In this document: positions 23,470 to 31,408 of the stretch, piece by piece
Position numbering within the stretch: position 1 is the stretch's first letter
Layout of the letters: each line of letters opens with the position of its first letter
NCBI GenBank assembly: GCA_035456465.1
Contig: DATIDD010000046.1
Coordinates: forward strand, 1-32,931
Source of the DNA: DATHTC01 sp035456465
GTDB lineage: Bacteria > Actinomycetota > Thermoleophilia > Gaiellales > Gaiellaceae
Direction: 5' to 3'
Length of the DNA: 32,931 nt
Translations under genes and position numbers: made by a program
Notes under the pieces: model-generated
What the model saw: only the letters and a program-made list of their open reading frames with translations
Databases searched by the model: none
Told to the model about the DNA's origin: nothing

Positions 23470-25146
23470 CTACTCGGGATCCGGGTCGGCGAGCCCCGAC
23501 CGCACCGCGTGCGCGGCCGCCGCCGCGCGCGACGGCAGCTCGAGCTTCCGCAGGATGTTCGTCACGTGCCGGTGCACGGTGTGCTCGCTGACGACGAGGC
23601 GGCCGGCGATCTCGCGGTTGGTGAGGCCCAGCGCGAGGAGGCGCAGCACGTCCCGCTCCCTGGGCGTGACCGCCGGCGTCCCCGGCAGGCGGCTCGTCCC
23701 GCCGCCGAGGATCGCCTCCGCCCGCTCGGCCTCGCGATCCGCCCCCAGGGCGCGAAGGCGGTCCCGCGCCGCCGCCGCCTCCCGCCGGCCGTCGTCCTCG
23801 CGTCCGAGCGCGAGCATCGTCGTCGCGAGGTCGATCCGCGCCCGGGCCTGCTCGTACGGCGCGCCGGCGCGCTCGAAGGCGTCGACGGCGTCCTCGAGCA
23901 GGCGCCGCGCCCGCTCGTGCTCTCCGGCCGCGGCGGTGACGGCGCCTTCGGCCGCGTCCGCCTGCGCCCGCAGCAGCGCCGTGCCGACGCGGTCGGCGAC
24001 CTCCCGCAGCTCGCGCTGCGCCGAGGCCGCCCCCTCGAGCTCGCCGCCGGCGAGGCGCGCCCGCGCGAGCAGCTCGAGTGCCGGCGCGCGGGCGAGCGTC
24101 CTGCCGGCGTCGAGCTGCCGCAGCAGGCGCTCCAGAAGCTCGGTGGCGCGCAGGGCGTCGCCAGCGTCGAGCGCGATCCGCGCCCGGCAGAGCTGGGCGG
24201 CGCCCGAGGTCCCCGCCTCGTCGACGAGCGCGGTCGCCTCTTCGTGCCGGCCCTGCCGCCGGCGCACCTCCGCCAGCACGGCGAGCGGGCCCGCGACCCA
24301 CGCCGGCCGCGACCGGCCGTAGTCGTCCGCGGCGGCGGCCAGCTGCTCCGCCGCCTCCTCCCAGCGGCCGCGCCAGAGCAGCACCTCGCCGTACTCCGAC
24401 CGGCAGAAGGCGAGCATGTACCGGCTCCCGTAGCGCTCGGAGAACTCGGCGATGCGGTCGCACCACTCGGCGGCGCGCCCGAGGTCGAGGACCGCGGTGC
24501 ACGCGGTCACGAGGAAGCAGCAGGCCCAGGCGCTCGAGATCGGGATCTGGGCCTCGCCCTCGAGCGCCGCCGCCGTCGCCTCGTCGAGGCAGCGCATGCC
24601 CTCGTCGACCTCCGCCGCCGCGACGAGCGCCGCCCCCTCGAGCGCGAGCCCGAGCATCTCGAGGTCCGCGACGCCGAAGCGCCGGCCGAGCTCGGCCGCG
24701 TCGGCCGCCCGCTCCCGGGCCGCGGAGGTGTCGCCCCGGGCGTGCGCCACGTAGCCGTCGTGGAACGCGAGCCAGCCGTGCTCGGGACCGACGTCGAGCG
24801 GATCGAGCAGCCGTCGAGCCCGGTCGAACCAGCCGCGCGCGACCGCCCACGCGCCGTGGAAGTCGAGGTGGTCGGCGGCGAGCCACGTCGCCATCCGCGC
24901 GGCGCCCGCCGGATCGCCGGCCGCCCTGAACAGGCGATACGCGCGCTCGCGGGCGGCGAACACCGCGGACGCGTCGTCGAGCCACCAGACCGCCCAGCTC
25001 AGCCCCTCGAGCGTCTGCGCCGTCTCCTCCCGCTCGGCCGCCTGCTCGAACGACGCACGGGCCTCCTCCCAGCGCCCGTCGCCGAGCGCGGCCCAGCCCT
25101 CGTCGACCAGGCTCCGTGTCCTCGCCACCGGCGCGTCGTCGGCCAC
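23470..25146 (-). CDS. TPR-repeat LuxR-type regulator without ATPase domain
   Basis: This 558-residue protein is built of helical TPR-like repeats (about residues 10-480) and ends in a LuxR helix-turn-helix (about 493-555: TPRERDVLRLLALGLTNREIAGRLVVSEHTVHRHVTNILRKL). It resembles the C-terminal half of LAL regulators but starts directly with TPR repeats and lacks the AAA ATPase domain, so ligand or protein binding by the repeats probably drives it. GTG 25146 has GAGAAT six bases upstream. It is divergent from ChrA with 65 bases between starts and lies upstream of the methyltransferase; either could be its target. Confidence 0.88.
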   Translation of the reverse strand: MADDAPVARTRSLVDEGWAALGDGRWEEARASFEQAAEREETAQTLEGLSWAVWWLDDASAVFAARERAYRLFRAAGDPAGAARMATWLAADHLDFHGAWAVARGWFDRARRLLDPLDVGPEHGWLAFHDGYVAHARGDTSAARERAADAAELGRRFGVADLEMLGLALEGAALVAAAEVDEGMRCLDEATAAALEGEAQIPISSAWACCFLVTACTAVLDLGRAAEWCDRIAEFSERYGSRYMLAFCRSEYGEVLLWRGRWEEAAEQLAAAADDYGRSRPAWVAGPLAVLAEVRRRQGRHEEATALVDEAGTSGAAQLCRARIALDAGDALRATELLERLLRQLDAGRTLARAPALELLARARLAGGELEGAASAQRELREVADRVGTALLRAQADAAEGAVTAAAGEHERARRLLEDAVDAFERAGAPYEQARARIDLATTMLALGREDDGRREAAAARDRLRALGADREAERAEAILGGGTSRLPGTPAVTPRERDVLRLLALGLTNREIAGRLVVSEHTVHRHVTNILRKLELPSRAAAAAHAVRSGLADPDPE

Positions 25147-25152
25147 CGGCGC

Positions 25153-25158
25153 ATTCTC
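25153..25158 (-). promoter_or_regulatory. -10 box GAGAAT of the TPR-LuxR gene
   Basis: GAGAAT on the minus strand ends six bases before GTG 25146, the same hexamer and spacing as at the ligase gene. Confidence 0.4.
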
Positions 25159-25211
25159 GCGCGCGAGAGCCGTCGAGCCGGGCCGTGATTCTGCTTTCGT
25201 GTCGCGGCCCG

Positions 25212-26432
25212 ATGTCGACGACGCCGACAGCGCGCGCGCCGCAGGCTCCGAGCCGGTCGCGCGCGACCGCCGAGGTGCTGCTCGTCGCCGGCCGGCTCGG
25301 GCTCACGTCGTTCGGCGGGCCCGTCGCGCACGTCGGCTACTTCCGGGCCGAGTACGTCGACCGCCGCCGCTGGCTCGGAGACGACGACTTCGCCGACCTC
25401 GTGGGGCTCTGCCAGCTGCTCCCCGGCCCCGCGTCGAGCCAGCTGGGGATCGCGATCGGCATGCACCGCGCCGGCCTGCTGGGCGGCCTCGCCGCCTGGA
25501 TCGCGTTCACGGCGCCCTCGGCGGCGGCGCTGATCGCGTTCGCGGCGCTCCTCCGCGGCCACGACGTCGCCGGCGCCGGCTGGGTGCACGGCCTCAAGCT
25601 CGTCGCCGTCGCGGTCGTCGCGCAGGCCGTCTGGACGATGTGGCGGAGCCTCGCGCCCGATCGGGTGCGCAGCGCGCTCGTCGTCCTCGCGGCGCTCGTC
25701 CTGCTGCTCTGGACGGCGCCGGCCGCGCAGGTCGCGGTCATCGTCGCGGGCGGCGTGCTCGGTCGGCTCCTGCTCGCCGGCCGGGCGTCCGGCGCGGCGC
25801 GGAGCAGCCTCGACTTCGGGGTCTCCCGTCGCGTCGGCACCGCGGCCCTCGCGGTCTTCGCGGCGCTCCTCCTCGCGCTCCCGCTCGCACGCGCGGCGAC
25901 GGACGGCCACGCCGTCGAGCTGACCGACAGCTTCTACCGCTCGGGCGCGCTCGTCTTCGGCGGCGGGCACGTCGTCCTGCCGCTGCTGGAGTCCCGGGTC
26001 GTCCCGCCCGGCTGGGTCACGCAGGAGGACTTCCTCGCCGGCTACGGCGCCGCCCAGGCCGTTCCGGGCCCGCTGTTCACCTTCGCCGCGTACCTCGGCG
26101 CGGTCGAGCGCCCGTCCCCGAACGGGGTCGCCGGCGGCACCGTCGCGCTGCTCGCGATCTTCCTCCCCGCGTTCCTGCTCGTGATCGGCACGCTGCCGTT
26201 CTGGAGCGGCCTCCGCCGCCGCACCTCCTTCCTCGCCGCGCTCGCGGGGGTGAACGCGGCCGTCGTCGGGCTGCTCCTCGCGGCCCTCTACGACCCCGTC
26301 TTCACCGGCGCCGTCGACACGGCCGGCGACCTCGCCGTCGTCGTCGCGGCGCTCGCCGCGCTGGCCCTCTGGCGCCTGCCGCCGTGGGCGGTCGTCGCCG
26401 GCTGCGCGCTCGCGGGTGAGCTCCTGCTCTGA
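25212..26432 (+). CDS. chrA: ChrA chromate transporter
   Basis: This 406-residue membrane protein has the two homologous CHR halves of long-chain ChrA. The N-terminal half holds FGGPVAHVGYFRAEYV, LCQLLPGPASSQL and about five membrane segments. The C-terminal half has the matching FGGGHVVLPLLESRVV and GAAQAVPGPLFTFAAYLG. ChrA proteins export chromate, driven by the membrane potential; some relatives move other anions. ATG 25212 starts just before the first conserved block; no clear -10 or Shine-Dalgarno is seen, so the start is less sure. No chrB-like regulator is present; the divergent TPR-LuxR gene is a possible regulator. The 88 bases after its stop hold no feature I can support. Confidence 0.93.
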   Translation: MSTTPTARAPQAPSRSRATAEVLLVAGRLGLTSFGGPVAHVGYFRAEYVDRRRWLGDDDFADLVGLCQLLPGPASSQLGIAIGMHRAGLLGGLAAWIAFTAPSAAALIAFAALLRGHDVAGAGWVHGLKLVAVAVVAQAVWTMWRSLAPDRVRSALVVLAALVLLLWTAPAAQVAVIVAGGVLGRLLLAGRASGAARSSLDFGVSRRVGTAALAVFAALLLALPLARAATDGHAVELTDSFYRSGALVFGGGHVVLPLLESRVVPPGWVTQEDFLAGYGAAQAVPGPLFTFAAYLGAVERPSPNGVAGGTVALLAIFLPAFLLVIGTLPFWSGLRRRTSFLAALAGVNAAVVGLLLAALYDPVFTGAVDTAGDLAVVVAALAALALWRLPPWAVVAGCALAGELLL

Positions 26433-26520
26433 CGGGCACGAACGCGCCGGCGCCCACCGCTCGACCGGAATCAGTAGAGCAGCAGAACATCGCGCGCGAC
26501 GGCTCGCGACGGGGCTGGTG

Positions 26521-27963
26521 CTATGGCGTGCGCCGGGCGCCGTCGACGAGCGCCGAGCCGAGCTCGAGCACCGTCGGCACCACCAGGTCGACGTCGGCGG
26601 GCCCGGTCCGCCAGTTGACGATCGCGGGACGGAACGCAACCTTGCCGCCGTAGACGGTGGTGCCGAAGTAGACGCGCCCGTCGTCGAGCACCGCCTGCCC
26701 GAGCCGGCGGTTGAGCTCGTCGAGCTCCTCGTCGGCCACGCCCGCAGGCCGGTACCGGAAGCACACGACGTTGAGGTCGACGTCGGCCAGCCGCTCCAGC
26801 TCGGGCTCGGCGTCCACCTGGTCGCCCAACCGGCGCGCGAGCTCGACGTGGCGCTCGACCATCGCGCGGTAGCCGTTGCGGCCGTACGCCTGGAGCGTGG
26901 CCCAGACCGGCAGCGCGCGCGCCCGGCGCGACATCTCCGGCGAGAGGTTGCCGAACACCGGTCGCTCGAGCTCCTCGGCGCCGAGGTACGCCGCCGCCGC
27001 CGTGAACGCGCCGTGGTGGAGCGCCGGTTCGTGGACGAAGGCCGCGCCGCAGTCGTAGGGCACGTTCAGCCACTTGTGCCCGTCGACGGCGAGCGAATGC
27101 GCCCGCTCGACGCCGCGCACGAGCTCGCGCGTCGCGGGCGACACGGCCGCGAACAGGCCGAAGGCGCCGTCGACGTGCAGCCAGGCGCCGTGCTCCTCCG
27201 CGAGCTCCGCCAGCTCCCCGATCGGATCGAACCCGCCCGAGTTCACGTCGCCGGCCGTCCCGATCAGGATCGCCGGAGCGCCGTCGAGCCGCCGGAGCGC
27301 CTCCGCCAGCGCGGCGCCGTCCAGCCGGCCGGTCTCGTCCGCGAACGCCCTGACCTGCCCGCGCCCGATCCCGAGCATCGCGAGCGCCTTCACCGCGCTG
27401 GCGTGCACGTAGCCGCTCGCGAGCACCGGCACCGGCGGCAGGCCCGTCAGCCCCGCCTCCTCGACGTCGACGTCGTGCCGCAGGCCCCACCAGCGGCGCG
27501 CCGCTGAGAGCCCGGTGAAGTTCGCCATCGTCGCGCCGCTCGTGAACACGCCGCTCCACGCCGCGGGTAGACCGAACAGCTCTTTCAGCCAGCCGAGCGA
27601 GATCTGCTCGAGCCGCATCGCGAACGGCGAGCTGACCCAGTTGAACGCGACCTGGTCGAGCGCGCTCGTCAGCCAGTCGGCCGCGAGCGCGGCCGGCGTC
27701 CCGCCCCCCATCACGAAGTGGAAGAAGCGCGGCCCCGCGGACCGCGTCGCTCCCTCGGACGCGGCGTCGATCAGCGCCCGGAGTGCGACGGCCGAGCCCG
27801 TCCCGTCGTCCGGCAGCGCGCCGGCCAGCTGCTCCGCCGGCTCGCCCGGGCCCGGCGGGCGCACGGAAGCCGCGTCGATCTGCGCGAGGTACGCGACGGC
27901 CTCGTCGGCGACGAGGCGCAGCACTCCGTCGACGGCGCTGCGATCCAGGATCGGATCGGCCAC
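26521..27963 (-). CDS. Group II PLP-dependent decarboxylase-like protein
   Basis: This 480-residue protein belongs to the group II (glutamate, tyrosine and aromatic amino acid) decarboxylase family. It has FFHFVMGGGTPAALAADWL in the N-terminal region, GVFTSGATMANFTGL for phosphate binding, HVDGAFGLF with the ring-binding aspartate, and the Schiff-base lysine K297 in AVDGHKWLNVPYD. The substrate is not clear; many bacterial members of this branch act on aromatic amino acids or as aldehyde-forming enzymes. The GTG start has TAGCAT seven bases upstream, so it is transcribed on its own although it follows the hydrolase-glycosyltransferase gene on the same strand. The longer frame through the upstream gap is a shadow. 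Confidence 0.9.
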   Translation of the reverse strand: MADPILDRSAVDGVLRLVADEAVAYLAQIDAASVRPPGPGEPAEQLAGALPDDGTGSAVALRALIDAASEGATRSAGPRFFHFVMGGGTPAALAADWLTSALDQVAFNWVSSPFAMRLEQISLGWLKELFGLPAAWSGVFTSGATMANFTGLSAARRWWGLRHDVDVEEAGLTGLPPVPVLASGYVHASAVKALAMLGIGRGQVRAFADETGRLDGAALAEALRRLDGAPAILIGTAGDVNSGGFDPIGELAELAEEHGAWLHVDGAFGLFAAVSPATRELVRGVERAHSLAVDGHKWLNVPYDCGAAFVHEPALHHGAFTAAAAYLGAEELERPVFGNLSPEMSRRARALPVWATLQAYGRNGYRAMVERHVELARRLGDQVDAEPELERLADVDLNVVCFRYRPAGVADEELDELNRRLGQAVLDDGRVYFGTTVYGGKVAFRPAIVNWRTGPADVDLVVPTVLELGSALVDGARRTP

Positions 27964-27970
27964 CCGCCGG

Positions 27971-27976
27971 ATGCTA
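27971..27976 (-). promoter_or_regulatory. -10 box TAGCAT of the PLP decarboxylase-like gene
   Basis: TAGCAT on the minus strand ends seven bases before GTG 27963. The rest of the 119-base gap up to 28083 is GC-rich with only short, unconvincing hairpins. Confidence 0.5.
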
Positions 27977-28082
27977 GACCGACGACCCGCGCGTCGCGCG
28001 GCCGCCGGGCCGCTCCCCGGAGTGCCGTCCAACCCCGTGCAGTGGGCGGTGGAGGCGGGTCTCCGCGGGCCGCGCGCCGGGC

Positions 28083-30218
28083 CTACAGGAGCTCGCCGAT
28101 CGCGGCGGCGGCGCGCGCGGCGCCGTGCGGGTCGACGGGGCGGTAGTCGACGTCGCGGCCGATCTCCTCCGCGATCGCGCGCGCGATCTCCGGCGGCCCG
28201 TCCGTCTCGAAGTCCATCACGCGGCCGGCGCGGTAGCGCTCGAGGCGGTGCCGGACGTGGAAGGCCTGCTCGAAGTGGTGCCGGAGCGGGAAGCTGAGGA
28301 ACGGGCGCCGGTTCGCCGTCAGCTCCATCGCGGTGGTGAGCCCGCCCTGGACGACGGCGAGGTCGCACGCCGCGAGGTGCCGGTACAGCTCGTGCACGTA
28401 CGCGCGCACCTCGAGCCCGTCGTGGGCGGGCAGCGAGCGCGGGTCGATCCGCGGGCCGGCGACGACGACCATCCGCAGCTGCGGGACGAGCTCCTTCGCC
28501 TCCGGGAACGCGGCGACCACGCGGCGCAGCAGGTCGGCGCCGACGCCGGAGCCGCCGACCGTGACGAGGCAGACCGCCTCGCCGTCGCGGTAGCCGAGCT
28601 CGGCCCTGAGCCGCTCGCGATCGGCGAACTCCGCGGGGTCGAAGCCGGTGACGTAGCCCGGGAACGAGAAGTGCTGCTCCGTCCAGTCGCGGATCAGCGG
28701 GAGCTCGGGGCCGAACGAGTCGGGGACGACGTCCTCGGGGTCGCCGACGAAGAGCGCGCGGTCGCGCAGCCGCGGGTAGCGCGCGATGTGCGCGATCATC
28801 TCGGCGTTGTAGTCCGCCGTGACGAACGACTCGCGCTCGCCGCCGTCGGGCATCGGCAGCCAGCCGACGAAGTCCGTCAGCCAGACGTACGCCGCGCGCT
28901 TCTGATCGGGGTTCTCATGGAGGTAGTAGTCGAGCTCCCACGCCTCGTCGCCGATCCAGAGGTCGTAGTCCTCGTCGCGGACGAGGTCGTGGAACACCAT
29001 GAAGTTGGCGAGCAGGATCTCGTCCATCCGGCGGATCGCCTGGAAGCAGTGCAGGTCGTGCTCGGCCGACTCGCTCTCGATGTGGGTCGACTCGTTCGCG
29101 AGGTACGCGCTCGCCGGATGCACGCGCTCGCCGCGCGCCGCCAGCACCGAGGTCACGGGATGCTGCGCCAGCCAGTCGAGCTCGAGGTCGGGATGGAGCT
29201 TGCGCAGCTCGTCGGCGATCGCCACGTCGCGCTGGGCGTGGCCGAGGCCGATCGGCGACGAGACGAAGAGCGCGCGCTTGCGGCGCGAGGTCCCGCGCAC
29301 CCAGCGCGCGGCCCGCGGCGGCGGCGCGAGGAAGTCGCGGAGGAGGAGGTTCACCTTCACCGGGTCGCGAACGTGCGGCCCGTGCCCCGAGCCCTCGAGC
29401 AGCACGAGCTCGCCGCCGGTCGCCTCCGCGAGCGCGATCCCGCGACCGGGGCCCGTGATCGCATCCTCCGTCCCCTGGACGACGAGCACGGGGCAGGTCA
29501 CCCGCCGGGCCAGGGCCCGCACCGCGTCCTCGCCCAACCGGTCCTTGACCTCCGTCGCGATCAGCGTCTCCGGCGTCGTCTCGAGGCCCCAGCCGACGCA
29601 GTCCTCGATCGGCTTCGTCGAGTGCGGCTCCGTGAACATCTGCGAGAAGAAGAACTCGAGGAAGCCCGCGTAGTCCTTCAGCCAGTACCAGCGGTTGTAC
29701 ATCGCCCAGGCCTCGTCGGTCTCGAGCTCCTTCATGAACGAGTAGACCGTCCGGCCGGCCGGCGGGTCGCCGATCGGGACGGCGGGGCAGATGAAGACGG
29801 CCGACTCGACGCGCTCCGGCTGCTCGGCCGCGAGCAGGAGCGCCCGCTGCGCGCCCAGCGAGAGCGACACGAGGGACGCGCGCTCCGTTCCCGTGGCGTC
29901 CATCACCGCGAGCGCGTCCGCCGCGAACTCGCGCTCCTCGTACCCGGCCTCGGGGCGGTCGGAGCGGCCGTTGCCGCGCCCGTCGAACGCGACCACGCGG
30001 CAGTGCCGCGCGAGGTACGGGATCTGCATCTTCCAGTGGCGCGAGTGGACGATCGACCACGTCGGCAGGAGGAGCACCGTCGGCTCGCCCGAGCCGTACA
30101 CCTCGAAGTACAGGCGCACGCCGTCGCGCTCGACGAAGCCGTTCTCGTCGGGGTAGCGGGCGCGCGACTGCTCGCGCGCCCGCCCCGCCTCGAGGCTCCC
30201 GGCGGCCGTCGTCGTCAC
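28083..30218 (-). CDS. Alpha/beta hydrolase fused to a GT-B glycosyltransferase
   Basis: This 711-residue protein joins two enzymes. Residues about 30-298 are an alpha/beta hydrolase with VVAFDGRGNGRSDRP, nucleophile S120 (in SLSLG, where the first glycine of GxSxG is serine), D252 in GTEDAITGP and H279 in GSGHGPH. Residues about 315-711 resemble MurG/UGT-type GT-B glycosyltransferases: the nucleotide-sugar loop SSPIGLGHAQRD, a VGGSGVG segment, and the donor-site region VVQGGLTTAMELTANRRPFLSFP. Both catalytic centres look intact. The GTG start overlaps the methyltransferase stop as GTGA, so the two genes are coupled. Together they suggest tailoring (methylation, hydrolysis, glycosylation) of a small molecule or lipid; the substrate is unknown. 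Confidence 0.88.
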   Translation of the reverse strand: MTTTAAGSLEAGRAREQSRARYPDENGFVERDGVRLYFEVYGSGEPTVLLLPTWSIVHSRHWKMQIPYLARHCRVVAFDGRGNGRSDRPEAGYEEREFAADALAVMDATGTERASLVSLSLGAQRALLLAAEQPERVESAVFICPAVPIGDPPAGRTVYSFMKELETDEAWAMYNRWYWLKDYAGFLEFFFSQMFTEPHSTKPIEDCVGWGLETTPETLIATEVKDRLGEDAVRALARRVTCPVLVVQGTEDAITGPGRGIALAEATGGELVLLEGSGHGPHVRDPVKVNLLLRDFLAPPPRAARWVRGTSRRKRALFVSSPIGLGHAQRDVAIADELRKLHPDLELDWLAQHPVTSVLAARGERVHPASAYLANESTHIESESAEHDLHCFQAIRRMDEILLANFMVFHDLVRDEDYDLWIGDEAWELDYYLHENPDQKRAAYVWLTDFVGWLPMPDGGERESFVTADYNAEMIAHIARYPRLRDRALFVGDPEDVVPDSFGPELPLIRDWTEQHFSFPGYVTGFDPAEFADRERLRAELGYRDGEAVCLVTVGGSGVGADLLRRVVAAFPEAKELVPQLRMVVVAGPRIDPRSLPAHDGLEVRAYVHELYRHLAACDLAVVQGGLTTAMELTANRRPFLSFPLRHHFEQAFHVRHRLERYRAGRVMDFETDGPPEIARAIAEEIGRDVDYRPVDPHGAARAAAAIGELL

Positions 30219-31288
30219 GGCTTCGCCTCGAACACCATGTTGAACGGCGTCTCCGCCACGCGGCGGAAGCTCGAGAAGCCGGCGCCGAGGACGACCTCGC
30301 GGATGCGCGCCTCGCCCGCCTGCGCCCCGAGCGCGAGCCCGACCTCCTGCGCCAGCGACGACGGCGTGCAGAGGAAGGTCGAGAACCCGTAGTACGCCCG
30401 CCCCACGGGGTTCAGGTTCTCCTCCACGCGGTCGCCCGCCCTCGGCTCCACGATCATCCACGTCCCATCAGGCGCGAGCGTCGAGCGGACGTGCCGTGCC
30501 GCGCCGAGGGGATCGCCCATGTCGTGCAGGCAGTCGAACATCGTGACGAGGTCGTAGCCGTCGCCCGAGTATGACGCCGCCGGGGCGGTGGCGAACTCGA
30601 CGCTGCCGTCGAGGCCGGCCGCCTTGGCGCGCTCCCTCGCCGTCTCGACCGACGCGTCGTGGTAGTCGAAGCCGCGGAAGCGCGAGCCCGGGAACGCCGT
30701 CGCCATCAGCACGGTCGAGGCGCCGTGGCCGCAGCCGACGTCGGCCACGCTCGCGCCGCGCTCGAGCTTCTCCACCACCCCGTCGAGCGCGGGGAGCCAC
30801 TCCGTGAGGAGATTCGCGTGGTAGCTCGGGCGGAAGAACCGCTCGCAGCCCTCGTGCACGTCGTGCACGTGGTCGTGCCAGCCGATCCCGTCGCCGCTCC
30901 TCGCGGCCTCGGTGATCCGCGGCGAGTCGATCACCGAGCCGAGCGCGAGCTGGAAGAAGCCCGGCAGGTACGCCGGGCTCGACTCGTCCGTCAACGCGAT
31001 CGCCTGCTCGGGCGGCAGCGAGTAGCGGCAGCTGTCGGCGTCGTACTCGACGTAGCCGCCGGCCGCCTGCGCGTTCAGCCACTCGCGGACGTAGCGCTCG
31101 GCGGTGCCGGTGCGGCGCGCGAGCTCCGCCGGCGTGAGCGGGCCCGCACCGGCGAGCGCGCGGTAGAGCCCGAGCCGGTCGCCCATCACGACGAGCGCCG
31201 TGTTGAGCGTCGCGCCCACCTCGTCGACGGCGCGGAAGACGAACTCGTTCAGCTTCTCCAGGTCGAGCTCCGCCTCGATCGTGGCCAT
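30215..31288 (-). CDS. SAM-dependent methyltransferase with N-terminal winged-helix domain (Rv2258c-like)
   Basis: This 357-residue protein starts with a winged-helix-like dimerisation domain (about residues 25-90: GDRLGLYRALAGAGPLTPAELARRTGTAERYVREWL) followed by a class I methyltransferase domain with motif I VADVGCGHGAST (about 181-192), FRGFDYHDASVE and LVTMFDCLHDMGDP. This layout matches Rv2258c and plant-type O-methyltransferases, where the N-domain shapes the dimer rather than binding DNA. ATG 31288 follows GAGAGGAGC, with a TAGCGT -10 box about 32 bases upstream. It is the first gene of an operon with the hydrolase-glycosyltransferase fusion (GTGA overlap) and is divergent from the LAL regulator. 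Confidence 0.92.
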   Translation of the reverse strand: MATIEAELDLEKLNEFVFRAVDEVGATLNTALVVMGDRLGLYRALAGAGPLTPAELARRTGTAERYVREWLNAQAAGGYVEYDADSCRYSLPPEQAIALTDESSPAYLPGFFQLALGSVIDSPRITEAARSGDGIGWHDHVHDVHEGCERFFRPSYHANLLTEWLPALDGVVEKLERGASVADVGCGHGASTVLMATAFPGSRFRGFDYHDASVETARERAKAAGLDGSVEFATAPAASYSGDGYDLVTMFDCLHDMGDPLGAARHVRSTLAPDGTWMIVEPRAGDRVEENLNPVGRAYYGFSTFLCTPSSLAQEVGLALGAQAGEARIREVVLGAGFSSFRRVAETPFNMVFEAKP

Positions 31289-31319
31289 GTGACCGCTCCT
31301 CTCGTCGATGACGCGCCCG

Positions 31320-31325
31320 ACGCTA
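31320..31325 (-). promoter_or_regulatory. -10 box TAGCGT of the methyltransferase-glycosyltransferase operon
   Basis: TAGCGT on the minus strand would give a leader of about 25 bases containing GAGAGGAGC before ATG 31288. No -35 is convincing, which fits activator control, perhaps by the divergent LAL regulator. Confidence 0.4.
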
Positions 31326-31396
31326 CGGCGGGCACGCGGCCGGTCGCCTCGGGGGCCCCACCTGGTCCGCACCCCGGGGCGTCGCCGACGGGCTCG

Positions 31397-31402
31397 TAGA
31401 AT
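31397..31402 (+). promoter_or_regulatory. Leaderless -10 box TAGAAT of the LAL regulator gene
   Basis: TAGAAT ends exactly six bases before ATG 31409 and is nearly the consensus -10. The 120 bases between the divergent starts hold both promoters. Confidence 0.6.
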
Positions 31403-31408
31403 CGGCCG

